Positions 1 to 12,280 of a stretch of 64,000 bases of DNA are shown one piece after another. The translations under genes and the position numbers were made by a program. This DNA is from Sternotherus odoratus (lineage: Eukaryota; Chordata; Testudines; Kinosternidae). A model generated the notes under the pieces. The model saw nothing but the letters and a program-made list of their open reading frames with translations. It had not been told where the DNA came from and did not search any database. Each line of letters begins with the position of its first letter. Positions within the stretch are counted from its first letter, which is position 1. The DNA is taken from assembly GCA_032164245.1 (NCBI GenBank), contig JAVMKO010000003.1, forward strand, positions 63,744,390-63,808,389. Direction: 5' to 3'.

Positions 1-539
1 CAGTTAAAATACCTGAATACTAACTTGCAACACCCTTGCTCTTCCTCTTCCTAGTTCAAACTGACATCAACCACGCATATTTGTTATTTTGAATGTACAT
101 TAATGTGGACTGGGACAAGATGTTCAAGAAATTTATTTACTGTGAAAATCACTATATTGACTTTGCTTTGGGGAATTATAAATAAATGTATAGCAATACT
201 TCACCCCACTCCACTAAATGTTCCCTTGTCCGCATTTCTGGCAAGTTCCCTATGCATACACCAAGTTTAGAAGGAAAAAGTACCAATAAAATTTAAGGAA
301 GACCGTTAGACTGAATTTCCATTATTATGCAAGAAGTCTGACACGCAAGACATACGGCCGTATAAGCCTGAATGGATCACAGAATTACCTACAAGATGCA
401 CACATTTCCAATTAGGCTTAGGTTGAAACAACTTGGTGACTTGCAATTCTGTTTGTGGTGTCCAGGAGGCCACAGAATTGAAACTCTCGTATACGTGTCA
501 GCATAAACATAATGTGGAGAAGGACCAAAATCTATGCTG

Positions 540-1275
540 ACATCATTTCAACAAATTTCAGCACTTCTTCCTTGCCTACAAAACTCAACAGGGACAGGGA
601 AGTAGCAACAGACTCGCCTGACTCATCCCTCTGTTATGCCCCTCTGCTATGTACATTGGCCAAACCAGACAGTTTCTATGCAAAAGAATAAATGGACACA
701 AATCTGACATTAGGAATCATAGCATTTAAAAACCAGTAGGAGAACACTTCAATCTCACTGGCCATTCTCACTGGCCAAAAGACTTAAAGGTGTCAATTTT
801 AAAACAGAAAAACTTCCAAAACAGACTCCAACAAGAAGCTGATGAACTGGAATTAATTTGCAAATTGGACACGGTCAACAAAGGATTAAACAGGGACTAT
901 GAGTGGCTTTTTCATTATACTAATTGATTGCATTTTCCTAGTTTAGTCTCTTTTACAGATTCGTGTCAACTGTTAGACATAGATAAGAAAAAGTGCAAAT
1001 TTTCACTATAAAAAGGCTTTTTTTCCCCTCCTGCTGATAATGGCCCATCCAAATTAAACAGCCTCTTAGAATTGGTATGGTAATTTACAACTTTTATTTT
1101 TTTTGCTTTTTGTGTGCATAAATGCATCTTACTTCTGTTTGTTCCATTCTACGCATCCGATGAAGTGGGCTACAGCCCACAAAAGCTTATGCTGAAATAA
1201 ACTGGTCTCCAAGGTGCTACAATTATTCCTTGTTTTCTTTATGGATACAGACTAACACGGCTGCTATTCTTAAAC
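540..1275 (+). mobile_element. Penelope-like element, GIY-YIG endonuclease end and 3' tail
   Basis: Bases 637-927 read, with a single in-frame stop, as a Penelope-type GIY-YIG endonuclease: CPSAMYIGQTRQ, then KRINGHKSDIR, then the stop, KPVGEHFNLTGHS, DLKVSIL, and a C-terminus ending DYEWLFHY before TGA at 925. The Y-I-G, the Arg/His of RINGH and the Glu of GEHF are the conserved positions of this nuclease fold. The 3' untranslated tail runs to about 1275 and contains the GGGCTACAGCCC hairpin and the 'agactaacacggctgct' terminus. The reverse transcriptase part is absent, so this is a 5'-truncated copy. It lies in HACE1 intron 2. Confidence 0.85.
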
Positions 1276-1474
1276 CTTAATAAATACAGCTCAACTAAAC
1301 ATGTTGCTTTCTATGCCCCTAAAAATATTTAGTTGTAGATTTCTACTATGGAAGATGTTTATTGTTATTACCATTTAGACTGATGTTACAGACAGGCTAA
1401 TGGTTGAAACCTTACAAATGAGGCAATTTTAAAAGTAATAATTTAAGCATAAACCTGTAGGAAGAAACACTCAC

Positions 1475-1529
1475 CTGTGCTGGTCAGCCATAACCATTGG
1501 CATTAGTGTGTAGACAGCAGTTTCGTTAT
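1475..1529 (-). CDS. HACE1: HACE1 coding exon 2
   Basis: On the minus strand a ctgcacag acceptor (plus 1530-1537) is followed by 55 coding bases and a GTGAGT donor (plus 1469-1474). With the G carried from exon 1, the exon encodes D-NETAVYTLMPMVMADQH and the first two bases of the next codon (AG, Arg in HACE1). This is the HACE1 stretch just before the first ankyrin repeat. It has no stop and uses consensus splice sites. Being short, it would be missed by an ORF search. I found no exon 3 coding sequence between 1 and 1470. Confidence 0.95.
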
Positions 1530-2131
1530 CTGTGCAGAAATTAGATTATTCAGTTACCATAAAATCTTGTGTAAATTTATCCAGTAACTGTCTGTTTTTA
1601 GAAGTTACTGTAGATGAACAGATTCATCTATTTACCCTGTATGATAGATCTATATATAGACATGACAAATTATTGAAAGAAAAGCTGCTGCTGTTTATAT
1701 GGAAAATATGTTAAAATAATATTTTATGATGAAGTAGTGATATTACTGTGGGTGAAAGCAAACTGTTCTAAATAAGAAAAATGTACATTCGACAAAGAAT
1801 CTAAAAATAAATTATCCTTTTATCCTTCAGATTGCTGATAAGTTCTCATTACTGAATTGTCTCAGTACCATGCAAGTTAATTTAAAAAGTAAAGGATATT
1901 TTAGAATTCCTATATTTACATACTTTCATAGTTGTGTTACTGATGTTACTAAAATGATTTTTTTAAAATATAATCTTCTTACTACTATTAATGCTGTTGA
2001 CTTTTTTGTCTCAACTTATACACTGAAAAATAGTCAATTTCCCCTAGACCTTTTCACTTTTTGGTTCTGACAAAATCTGGTTCTGACTAGCACAAAGCTA
2101 CAACGTTTGGGTTCAAACACTCTAGCAGAAT

Positions 2132-3385
2132 TACTCCTGAGGGAATTCTGCACCCTAGTGCCCTGCACCTCCACACCACGTGCACCAAGATAGCGAGCAC
2201 GAGGGATGGAGTCTCACATGCATGCCGAGCCCTGGCCTCCGATCCAGGTGTGTGGCAAGCAGGCTCAGCCTGCCAGGATCCAAGTGTGGAGGGACTTAGC
2301 ATGGGGGAGATCCAGGTAAGGGGTAATCTGGATGCGCAGGGACTTGCTGGGGAAGGGGTTTCTGGGGGAAGAGGGTTCAAGGGTGGGGGAGAGACTTGGG
2401 AGGAATCAGCTCAGAAGGGAAGGGTCTGGATGCTGGGGAAGCAGGGCTTGGCATCCAGGTGCAGCTTTTTGGGGCTTAATTTGGTGGGAGTCTAGGTGCA
2501 GCTGGTCGGGCTCAGTGGTGTGGGGGTTCAGGTACAGGAAGCTCATCAGGGTAGTTCAGGTGCAGAGAAGGTGGGCTTGTCAGGGGGAACAGAGGTAGTG
2601 GTCCGGATGCAGGGGGAGATGCTCGGTGGGAGGGTTCTGGGTGCAGGCAACTCAAAGGGGGGATTCCAGGTGGACTGGGAAGCAACTCCTCATACAGCGG
2701 CCCCTCCTCCAGCAGCTGAAGAACAATGGGGGCAGGAATATCTAAAGATGAATATGCTGAGAGAAGAGTAGAGTAAAGTATCCTAACATGAAAGGGAAGG
2801 GAAGATCCTTAGGGTTTGTTACAAGAGAGCACAAGATTTCAGCTGCAATTGCCAAGCCAACGTAGAAGCAAATCTGAATGGTGAAAACTGCCAGCATCTA
2901 GAGACCTCAATATTTCCCTAAAGCCTAAAGGAAAGGTTCATAACACCTGAGATGTAAAATCCTTTATGTTTTATCAATATGCAGAAATTATGAAATTTCT
3001 CTATGTGAAATAAGTTGCAGGAGGGGCCCATCTTGTGAGGTTTCTGGGGGTGGGTCTGCACCAGCCCTAGATGCTCCTTGCAAGGGGAAAAGGGAATTTC
3101 TGTCCTTCCCTACCCCCAGCCCATCCAGGACTAGCAGATGAGCCTGGCACAAGGTAGGAGCCACTGACCAGGACATCCCAACCCCCGCTCCAAAATTTAC
3201 CTCTCTGCCAGCTGCTCCAGGTGCCCAAAATGACACACCTGTGCTGTTAGGGAGGGACACATGATGACTTTTGCAGCTTCCCTTTGCTTCCCAGTCAGAG
3301 GTCATTTTTCTGCAGGGAAACAAAGAAATCTGCAGGGGACATTAATTCCACATATATGCAGTGATGGAGAATTTCCCGGGGAGTA
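2132..3385. mobile_element. DNA transposon with imperfect TIRs (TACTCC...GGAGTA), non-autonomous
   Basis: The left end TACTCCTGAGGGAATTCTGC is mirrored at the right end, whose reverse complement is TACTCCCCGGGAAATTCTCC. The interior is G-rich with loosely repeated 'tccaggtgcag / gggttctggg' motifs (2250-2690) and a 'ttctgcaggg' segment near the right end. Open frames inside are low-complexity and unsupported. A related left end starts near 27,034. Superfamily is unknown and no clean target duplication was found. Confidence 0.55.
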
Positions 3386-3789
3386 CTGGAATGTTATTCT
3401 TTTAAAACATTAATGCTTTCAAGAAAATGTAAAAAACCCCAAAACATTTATTGCAATACCTGAAGTGACTTTTGATATACTATAAGATATGAAGGAATCA
3501 AAATATTCAGCATTAACAAAAGAATATGAAGTAGAAACAGGTGAATTAGTAAGAAATATACTTTGTAAATGCTTTCTTGCTAGCAATTTTAAACTTGGCT
3601 CAGAGACTTAAGGCTGGTCTTACTCCATATACAGTTTGTGCCAATTAAAATATATCAATTTAGAAACAGATATATTGTAGATAAATGTGTGTCACTGTTT
3701 TGTGTAACTTTTATGACTTTTGTGTTAACTTTTCATATAAACCAGTGTTAAACTTTTGGTAACATATTATAGCCCCTAAGGTAGGATAA

Positions 3790-4440
3790 TTAAGGTAAAA
3801 GAAAAATGTCTTTTTGCTAGAAGTAAAATAAGATCTTTCCCACACTTTGTAATCAATTGCCCTGTTGAATGAACAAGGTATGTATGAGGAAGGCAGGCAC
3901 CTCCAGAGAGCTGCACCCTTGGAGAGGGGATGGGAGCCAGATGTAATGACAATCAAATGTGTCAAGTGGGCTGATGAAAGAAGAGGAGACATATTGACAG
4001 CCTCTGGGGTTAGAGGCAAGCACCTTCTTCTGGGAACACCCTCTCTGCAGCATCGGAACAACACCCAGAGACACAAAGGACCAACTGACACAGACATGTG
4101 GATTTTGAATCTGGGACAGATTTGCATAAGAGGGAAGAAGCTGCTATAAAAGTGAGGTGCCTTGCAGAGGACCCCCGGGTCTTGTCTTGTCAACATCTGA
4201 GCATCAGATCGGCAGAAGCCCAGCTCCACCCCTCCCCCATCTAACTCACCTGGCCAGTGCAGTTAAGGGGAGCAACTCGGTAACAACAGCAAGACGGAGT
4301 GTGAGTGAGAGAGTTCATGAGTGTGCTATATATATCATATGCATATGATAGTATTAATTATTGCATGTATCATCAATAAATGTGGCATTTTGCCTTATCC
4401 TCCCTGAAAAGATCCTGTACAGTACTTTAAGTACAACAAT
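3790..4440 (+). mobile_element. Probable solo LTR
   Basis: The block looks like a retroviral-type LTR: TATA box GCTATAAAAG at about 4142-4151, a start region ending in GGACCCCCGGGTC, and a polyadenylation signal AATAAATG near 4375 followed by a TG-rich stretch. The exact ends and target duplication were not resolved, so the boundaries are approximate. No internal retroviral coding sequence is attached. Confidence 0.5.
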
Positions 4441-5442
4441 ATAGAAGTTAAATCTGCACAATCTTTCATAAGTACCTTTATACCAGTATGAAGGCTTCCA
4501 TACTCAATAGTTAAAATCTGCACAACTATGTCAATTAACCAATATAGTTAAATCACAAAAAAAAAAAAAAAAACTGCACATAGACAAGCTCTCAGAAAGG
4601 GTGGTTTAGGATTGGTTTTGTGAAGTTTTTGGTAAATCTAGCCCTTAGGACTTTGTTTACTAATTCCTCTTATTTATTCAAAGAACAGGTACAGCACAAA
4701 GGAGAGAGAAATCTGTTCTTTACTTAGTTAAATAACAAAACTTACAATGTGAATCTTCCTTCTCCATTAAATTAACCTTTCTATTCAATCTTTGTGCAGA
4801 GTGATATACACTTGAAGACAAAGAGTATATATATTTTAAACTCTGTTTAGTCCCGCACAGTTAACACAACTAAGAGTGAATGTGCTGGATTCTCTTCTGT
4901 TTTTCATATCAGCAACAGAACTTGTTTACTACTGAAGAATTTGGAAATATTCTAGTATCACTAAGGGCATAATTTTCCTTGAAGAACCATTATTACTAGT
5001 GATGATGCTGGAGATGAAGACACAATTTGACTAAAAGCCATGGTTGAGTTTACAAGGCTTTCCATTACAAAAAAAAACCAAAACACTAGTTTACTTGTAA
5101 AGTGTGAATATTTTGTAACTAAATTAAGCAATGAACAAAGCCCTACAATGTCTTTTCTTTTTTTTAATTAAGGAGTGACAATTCAGAGTAAATACATAAA
5201 GCCTCACATTAGTATGGCTTAAAGGGATATTTGCCTACTCTACTGGTGAGTGGATTTCTTTTTCCTGCCAAATTGAGGGGGCCGAACCCATTAGCTTCTG
5301 AGAATTAAAGCTTAAAAATTAAGTTTCTAGCCATAACAGATAACAACCTTCTAAACATAAACAGATACTATCTTCCCGAGTCTGCAAATATACAACACTC
5401 CTGCCTCTGCAGAGATTTCCCAAACAGCTGCAAAATGAAAAT

Positions 5443-5730
5443 AAGGGCTTATCTGCACACAGACATTGCATCAATTTAATATGACCTCACTTAAATCAGT
5501 ACAACTTTTGCATCTGAACTCTTTAATATCAGTTTTAAACTGACCCAAAGAGCTCTTTGTAACCTTGAAAGCTTGTCTCTCCCATCAACAGAAGTTGGTT
5601 CAAATATACATATAAAAATCTCACCTGCCTTGTCTGGCACCAACCCAACTATGACAACATTGCATAGAACTGTTTAAGTCAATTCAGAGCACACCTGTTT
5701 ATTATCCACACAAAGTTGCCCCAACCTAAC
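5443..5730 (+). mobile_element. 'GGGCTTRTCTRCAC' DNA-transposon fragment split by a Penelope tail
   Basis: AGGGCTTATCTGCACAC at 5446 and the following alternating 'ttaaatcag / agttttaaactg' text match the short TIR elements common in this window. The text stops near 5543 and resumes near 5666 with 'gtttaagtcaattcag' and 'tatccacac'. The intervening piece is a Penelope-like tail. Confidence 0.5.
5543..5665 (+). mobile_element. Penelope-like 3' tail, 'agagctctttgtaa' family
   Basis: The sequence contains 'gagctctttgtaaccttgaa', 'gcttgtctctc', 'aacagaagttggttca' and ends '...gacaacattgcat'. The same ordered motifs end the Penelope-like element at 38,775-38,906, so this is a 5'-truncated copy. 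Confidence 0.65.
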
Positions 5731-6620
5731 GAAGTCCGTATACGTGAAGGTGTGATTTTACATCAGTACAACTTCCTGCTTCGACCAAACCTAATAGGAT
5801 TATTCAGTTTTTACTGCTGCTCTTCAGAAGCTAGAGGTTAACTCCTTTCCCCTCAGTTGCTATTTATTTGTATTACAATAGGAACTAAAAACATGGGAGA
5901 AGACCCCCAGAGTAGCCAGGATGCTTGAGGCAGGGCGAGGGGAGGAAGAAAAATAAATTCTTCCTCCGTTCCACTAGGAAAAGAGGGGAAGGGAGAGCTA
6001 CTAGCCAGAGAACAGTCTCTAAAACCAGCCCCTGAGTAGCGTCCAGGGACGGTACATCAGTAAGGTTGTACACACTACAAGCGCTCCAGCAAGGGAAGGG
6101 TTTTTTCTACTGCTGTGGTAAATCCATCCCCTCAAGAGGTCCTAACTAGGTCAACAGACGAACTGTTCACTTCACGGGGTCTACTCTGGGGCCGCTGAAC
6201 TACATCTTTTTCCACACCCCTGAGCACCGTAGTTCAATTAACGCACATGTCAGGGGCAGACCAGGTCACCTCCCCACCTCGCCCAGAAGCAGCCGGGGGA
6301 GGGGGCGGACTTTTCCCCGGCGCTCTGCCCCGCGATCCCAGGCGATCACCCCCTGACCGCTGCCCCAGGCGGCAGGACACGTCCCCAGTTTCTCGAGAAG
6401 TTGGCACAGGCTTCCTGGCCGGCTGAATACACGGACCCCGGCGGGCCGCCCCCGGCGGAGGGCGACGCGCCCGGAGGCGCCGGTCCCCGGGGCAAGCGGA
6501 GCTGCGGTGAGGGGCGCTGCAGGGAAACGCCCGCCGGGGCCGCCCGGGGGAGGGGAAATCTCCGCGCTCCCGGAGGCTAGGGACAGTCCCGGCCCTAGGG
6601 CCAGCGGCTGGAGCGAGTCA

Positions 6621-6824
<204 letters not shown>

Positions 6825-6924
6825 TCAGCCCATCACGGCGCCGGTTGCGTGAGGCCAGAGCGGAGCCCGCGGCCCCCTTCGCCCTCTGCGCAGGCTCGCC
6901 GCCCCGCACAGCCCCAGAGCCGCG

Positions 6925-6934
6925 GCGCATGCGC
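6925..6934. promoter_or_regulatory. NRF1 binding site
   Basis: The site is GCGCATGCGC, the full palindromic NRF1 consensus. It lies about 150 bases upstream of the HACE1 ATG, the usual position in TATA-less CpG-island promoters. Seen directly; occupancy is inferred. Confidence 0.6.
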
Positions 6935-7199
6935 GCTCCTACGCGCGTGCCCACATGCGGCAGGGCGCCGCATTGAAGTGGCTGCCCTTACCCGCAACGG
7001 CGCCCCGCCCACCCAGCGATGCCAACTGTGCTCTGGGGGGCGTGGCTAGGAGCTGTGGGCGGTGCAGGAGCGGGCTCAGCAGCGTGGGAGGGGGCGTGTC
7101 AGGAGCTGGGGGCGGGAGGGGGAGGTGCAGACGCTGCTCTCTCCCAGCGCTTTGGAGCTGGAGCCCCGGGAAGCGCAGAGGGAGCAACTTGATCTAAGG

Positions 7200-7825
7200 C
7201 CCTGAGTCTAGGGGCTTATACTGAGCCATCACTGTAGCGCCTGCACCCCTCAAAATATTATCCCCCCCACACCTACAGACACACACACACACACACGTCG
7301 GTTTCCTTCCCATGTCCGCAAGGACGGGAGGGTGCTTGTGTTACTGACTCCCCAAGACTCCCCGTGACCGTGCGGTGTGGAATAGGAAATGAATTTGGCT
7401 ATCAGGTGATTGAATAAAGATCATAGTGGACACTAGAAGAGGGGGGAGAGGAGGGGCACATGCATATTTGCAGGATTACACCCAGGAATTGCACTGAATT
7501 ATGCAATTTCTGGGTTTAGAGCTGAACCCTGCAAATAGGATGAGTAGATGTCCTGATTTTATAGGGACAGTCCCGAGTTTCGGGTCTTTTTCTTATATAG
7601 GCTCCCACCATCTAGCCCAATTTTTCGCATTTGCTCTCATGAGTAGTCCAACTGAAATCAGTAGAACTACTCCCAGTAAAGGTCAAACTTATATAAGTGT
7701 AAACAGTATCAGGCCCCCAAGATACTGCTAAACTTCCTTGAGTAGGTCCCTTCTTTTAGTTAGAAAAGTCCTTCGTGTTGTGATAATAGATTATTTTCAC
7801 AAAAGGATATTTGAAAACTTGAGTG
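7200..7825. other. Intergenic, no gene seen
   Basis: AT-rich flank of the HACE1 island. Apart from the CA run at 7276-7296 I recognise nothing. The open frame at 7501-7731 has no protein-like features. Confidence 0.6.
7276..7296. repeat. (AC)n microsatellite
   Basis: Short perfect CA run just upstream of the HACE1 CpG island. Confidence 0.9.
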
Positions 7826-7833
7826 ATATTAAG

Positions 7834-7967
7834 AATCAGAGAGGTAGCCGTGTTAGTCTGGAATAGCAGAGGTAACAAAGAGTCCTGTGGCACCTTAAAG
7901 ACTAACTAAAGTATTGAAGCATAAGCTTTCGTGGGCTAATACCCACTTCGTCGGATGCAAACAGTGC
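7834..7967 (-). mobile_element. Penelope-like 3' terminus with 8-bp target duplication
   Basis: The plus strand reads AATCAGAGAGGTAGCCGTGT... through 'caccttaaagactaac' and 'cataagctttcgtgggctaa' to 'cttcgtcggatgca', the reverse complement of the abundant Penelope-like tail. It is flanked by ATATTAAG at 7826-7833 and 7968-7975, a likely target duplication. Only the terminal 134 bases are present. Confidence 0.75.
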
Positions 7968-10900
7968 ATATTAAGTGAAGAGCAGTGCATATCAAGTGCA
8001 TATTGAGTGATATTAGTATTAAGAATACTGAGGAGAACGAGGCTGCAGTAGTCAGGTATGAAGATGACATTGATGACTGATTTGAAAAGGATTTCTGCAG
8101 TGAAAAAGAAGAGTTAAGAGCAGCGATTAAACCAGCAGGATCTGATAATGGTAACAATAATGCAACAGAAACATGAGAAGAGAACAGATGAAGACATGAA
8201 AATACATACTTTCAAAATGTATCATTTGTTTCTTGTAAAAAGGAAAATACTGTATAGAACTGATGTGGAGGCACACAAACATATATATAAACTGATGTAG
8301 TAAGCTTTAATAAAATTTTATCTCTGTCTTACCCCAGATTTGCTTTAGCCAATTACTTTTCACCTATTTGCTCATTTCTTCCAGGCACTGGGACAGAGAG
8401 ATAATGGCATGGTGTAAGTGATTGTCTGCACTTGATTTTAAAGAGAGCTGAGTGTCATCGTGGTATTCCTGATTTCAAGGCCCATTGCATCTCACAATCT
8501 GCCCTAATGGTTTAATGTAGAGGTTAAATAAAGCCATGTCTTTGCTACAGGGACTATAGCAGCAACAAAATGAAGTTGTGGGGTAGAATTTAAAAATTCA
8601 GCCCTTCTGTTAAAGTGTTTTTTTAAATAAATCACAACATTAAGTGATTGCTTCTCTCTTTTTATTCTGGATTTATACTGGAAACTTTTATGTGTTCCGC
8701 TTCAAGAACAATAAATGAAGCAGAAAAGCTTCATGACTGGCACAGATATTTAAATTATAGTATAGTCTGCGAAAGGTTGCATTTGTCACTGATTTTTTTC
8801 AGTTTTAGAAGCATAGTAGAACCCATTTTTAAATGAGTTTAGAATTTGAGACGTTCATTTAGCATTACATTATGTAAAATCCTTAGCTAACATCTTTTTA
8901 AACAGAGGATGTTGTTTTTCTAAAACGTAACTGGTCTGTGACCTGCAGTCAGTCAGGCAGAAAGCTTGCTGGAGGTATAACCAGTGAACAGATAACAAAA
9001 AGTCTGTTCCCTCTCACTACTCTCCAGGCATTGCTTGTATGTGTCAGAGTTTTTTGCAGATGAAAGAGAAGGAACTGTTTGTGATTTTTAATTTACTTGG
9101 CTCTTTGTAAAACATTAATCTGATATAATTTCCATGGATGTCCCTTCCATCTATTTATGTATTTTGTTTAAGGAAAATAGCCCATTCAGAAAGCCTCTGA
9201 AGATGAAATAGTATATAAACCATGCAGATTAAAATAAGAAAATTGACAATTAAATCTATCTTTGAATTAGTCATCATTGGTTGTTTACAAACATCACCAA
9301 ACCATTCATACCTACCAACATCCTGTGTCAAAAAAAAAGAGTAGATTTCATTTTACATAAAATCACACACATTTACATAAAAAGATTCTTGATTGGAAAC
9401 TCCAAACTACCAGTTAATTAATTATGTGTCTTTCCAGCCCAATATCTGCCCACAGCCATCAATTCTGCACACACACCCTCTACCAAATCTCCACTCATTG
9501 AATTCAATCAATTCTGCACCTCCCAGCAACAAGTCAATTAATTCTGTTCTCTCCAGCCCTCGCCTCTGTTCCAACCCCCATCAGTTCTGCGCTGCCCCTC
9601 CCTACCCTTTGATCTTCTGATTGCCCCCAGCACCACTGCTCCTTCTGCAGTTGTGGCATTTTTCCCTCCTCTTAGACCCGTAAAGCAACTCCAGACTTTT
9701 CACCCAAGCCCAGATTACATCACCCATGCAGATGATCCTGCATCCAATGCAGAAAGCGGTGCTGGCTCTGGGAAAGGTGAGCTGTTCCTCAGGGGTGCAG
9801 CTGACTCTGCTTTCCCTCTCAAGTGAGCATGGACAGACCATCAAGTAGAGGATCCCCTCCATCCATTGATCTAAGGGGAAATGATCAGGCTCATTGACTG
9901 GGTGACTATACTTGCTACCAAAATTTCCTCAAGAAAGACAAAAGATGATAGTCTATTTATGTTTCCTTCAAACATCACCACTGACTTGGACTCTCGTTAC
10001 ACCACATGGGTGGCATATCCGAACACACTTATATACTGGTGCTTTAAAAAGGGATCTGGATCTATGCTGGATATGTAATATGCATGTACCTTGTAAACCC
10101 TGTACCTGTTACCTACAATTGCCCATAACCCCAGCCTGACTCCAGATGTCCAGTACCTTACTTCTCAATTTGTGTATGATTTCATTTTGAACATCAGCTA
10201 TAATGTTAGTCTTACTGTTTAAGGCTATGGTTAAAGAAGCTACATATTTTTTACTAAATTATAGATGGATGAGGCAAAGATGGTTTTGACCATTTTGACT
10301 ACATTTACCCCAAATTCTGCATAGGGATACGTCTCCTGTATAGAGCTGCTAGTGGATGCTTAATGTGCCCATTTGCAGGTTAGAACCCAAAATTTCTGGT
10401 CAGCTCACAGCTATATCATTCTCCTAGTGTTGCTGCCACCGGAACGAGAGCGCTTCTGGTGGTTGGTGAGACCATAAGAGTCCCAAAAGAGTCCATGTGA
10501 CTGTTGCTACCGCAGTGAGTCACGTGATCCAGTACCTTAGAACAGCTCCTGCTGATCTTGCAAGTCTGCCAGAAAAGTAAGATCCTGAATTCACCACCCC
10601 TGTCTTCCTGCTAATGTTGAGGTTTTTGAAATGAAGGTTTGGATGAAGCCCTAGAAGATTTAATGAACAAAGTTATTTGTATTTAATATACACTTACTGT
10701 ATTTGAGGAATAAGAAAGGGAAATAGAGCTCTAAGTGAGGCAGAACTCTTGGATATTTTAAGTTCTTTGTTAAGAACTTATCTAAATAAAATATTAGAGT
10801 GAATTAGATTGCTGACAGACTGAAGGGTAAAGGCTTTTTGGAGAGTATAAATGACAAATGTCAAGTGACAAATGTGAAAATTTTACACAATAAAGTCAAC

Positions 10901-11689
10901 AATATTTCAGAGTTTCATAGACTTGCCAAGTGCCAGAGGGAAAAGTTGCAGTGTTAATGAAAGGTAGAGAATCACAGCTTATCAAAAGCCCAAAAGTCTT
11001 TTATGCAGTGAATGCAATCAGCAGTCTTCTCACAGAGAAGCACATATTACTATATCTATCCAACCCAATAGGATATCTGAAGATGTCATTATCCAGGCAA
11101 TAAAACATTGTTGAAATTTCTGTCTTTCATAATAAATGAAATAAAGTCAGTTATGAGTCCTGTGAGAGATAGTGTTCCTGGGTTTTACAGTAAGTTCATT
11201 GTCTATAACCTTGAATATCCTAGAGAGAACAAAAAGGGTATTGCATTTCTTTGCATAGAGATAATGGTATCAGGACAATTAAAACGATGGACAAGGTTGC
11301 ACTTATTTTTTATCAGCCTTTATTTCATAGAGATGTAAAAGTATGTTATTTCAAGAAAAGTTGAAAGAATTACTAGTAAGGCTGGATCTAGCTAGTAGGT
11401 CTTATTGCAGACAGATTTTCAGTACAAGTGATTGTGATCTAATTGAGAATTTATGTATTTATTTATTTATTTGTTTGTTTTAAACCTTAGCTCTTTGACT
11501 TAGCTTTCCCTCTATTCATTCCTCTGTCTCTCACACATGCACACACATTCTCTCTCATTAAGCTATTTATACTACCATTAGAGAAGGCAAAAAAGATAAA
11601 TGTATATTCCCGTTTCTATTTCTAAAGACTGGGGAGGTTCCCAGATACTGCCATGATGGAGGCCACGTGATAGGATGATTTGGATCAGA

Positions 11690-11815
11690 TCTTTGTGACT
11701 TTTGTCTTCTCTGCAGACAGGGATCATATTTGTACTATGCTTAGCACAATGAATGCCATATTATTCTAATTAAAGCCTTCAAGTACTACTGTATTATAAA
11801 TAATAATGGATTTAA
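11690..11815 (+). repeat. Ancient interspersed-repeat tail (MIR/L2-like)
   Basis: 'tgtactatgcttagcacaat' followed by 'tattataaataataatgg' resembles the '..gcctagcacaatg.. aataataat' tails found across amniotes. The same motif recurs at 24,590-24,710. Family assignment is tentative. Confidence 0.4.
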
Positions 11816-12261
11816 TGTGTTGGAAAGCACAAATGACACTTTTTCAGCTGTACCCTGATCCTCTTCTACCTCTTGTAGATTTTTTTTTTAAAGACCAATG
11901 TTTCACAAGTAAGTTGGAAAGTCTCATTAAAACAAAAAAAAAAGTATCTGAATGAAGTATCTGAATGAAGAAGTATCCGTATAAGAAAAGTTGCTAACAA
12001 CAAAATGGGTTAAGTCATTTGGAAATGTCTTCCAAAATTTCATATTCAGATCAGTGTTCAGCATGTTCAAGTACTGACAAGACAATAAGACAGGAGCACT
12101 TGAAAGGAAAGAGAAAATCGAGTCTCCTTGGGTGACAAAAATACCATTAAGGGTTTTGAAATTAACAAAATAGGAGATTTGGATTTAATTTTTTATTTCA
12201 GTTCATTCTCTGGGAACGGATAATGTGGTTGCAAATATTTCATCAAGGAGTAAATTTTAAA

Positions 12262-12280
12262 TACACACACACACACACAC
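12262..12280. repeat. (AC)n microsatellite
   Basis: Short CA run in AT-rich DNA. Confidence 0.9.
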
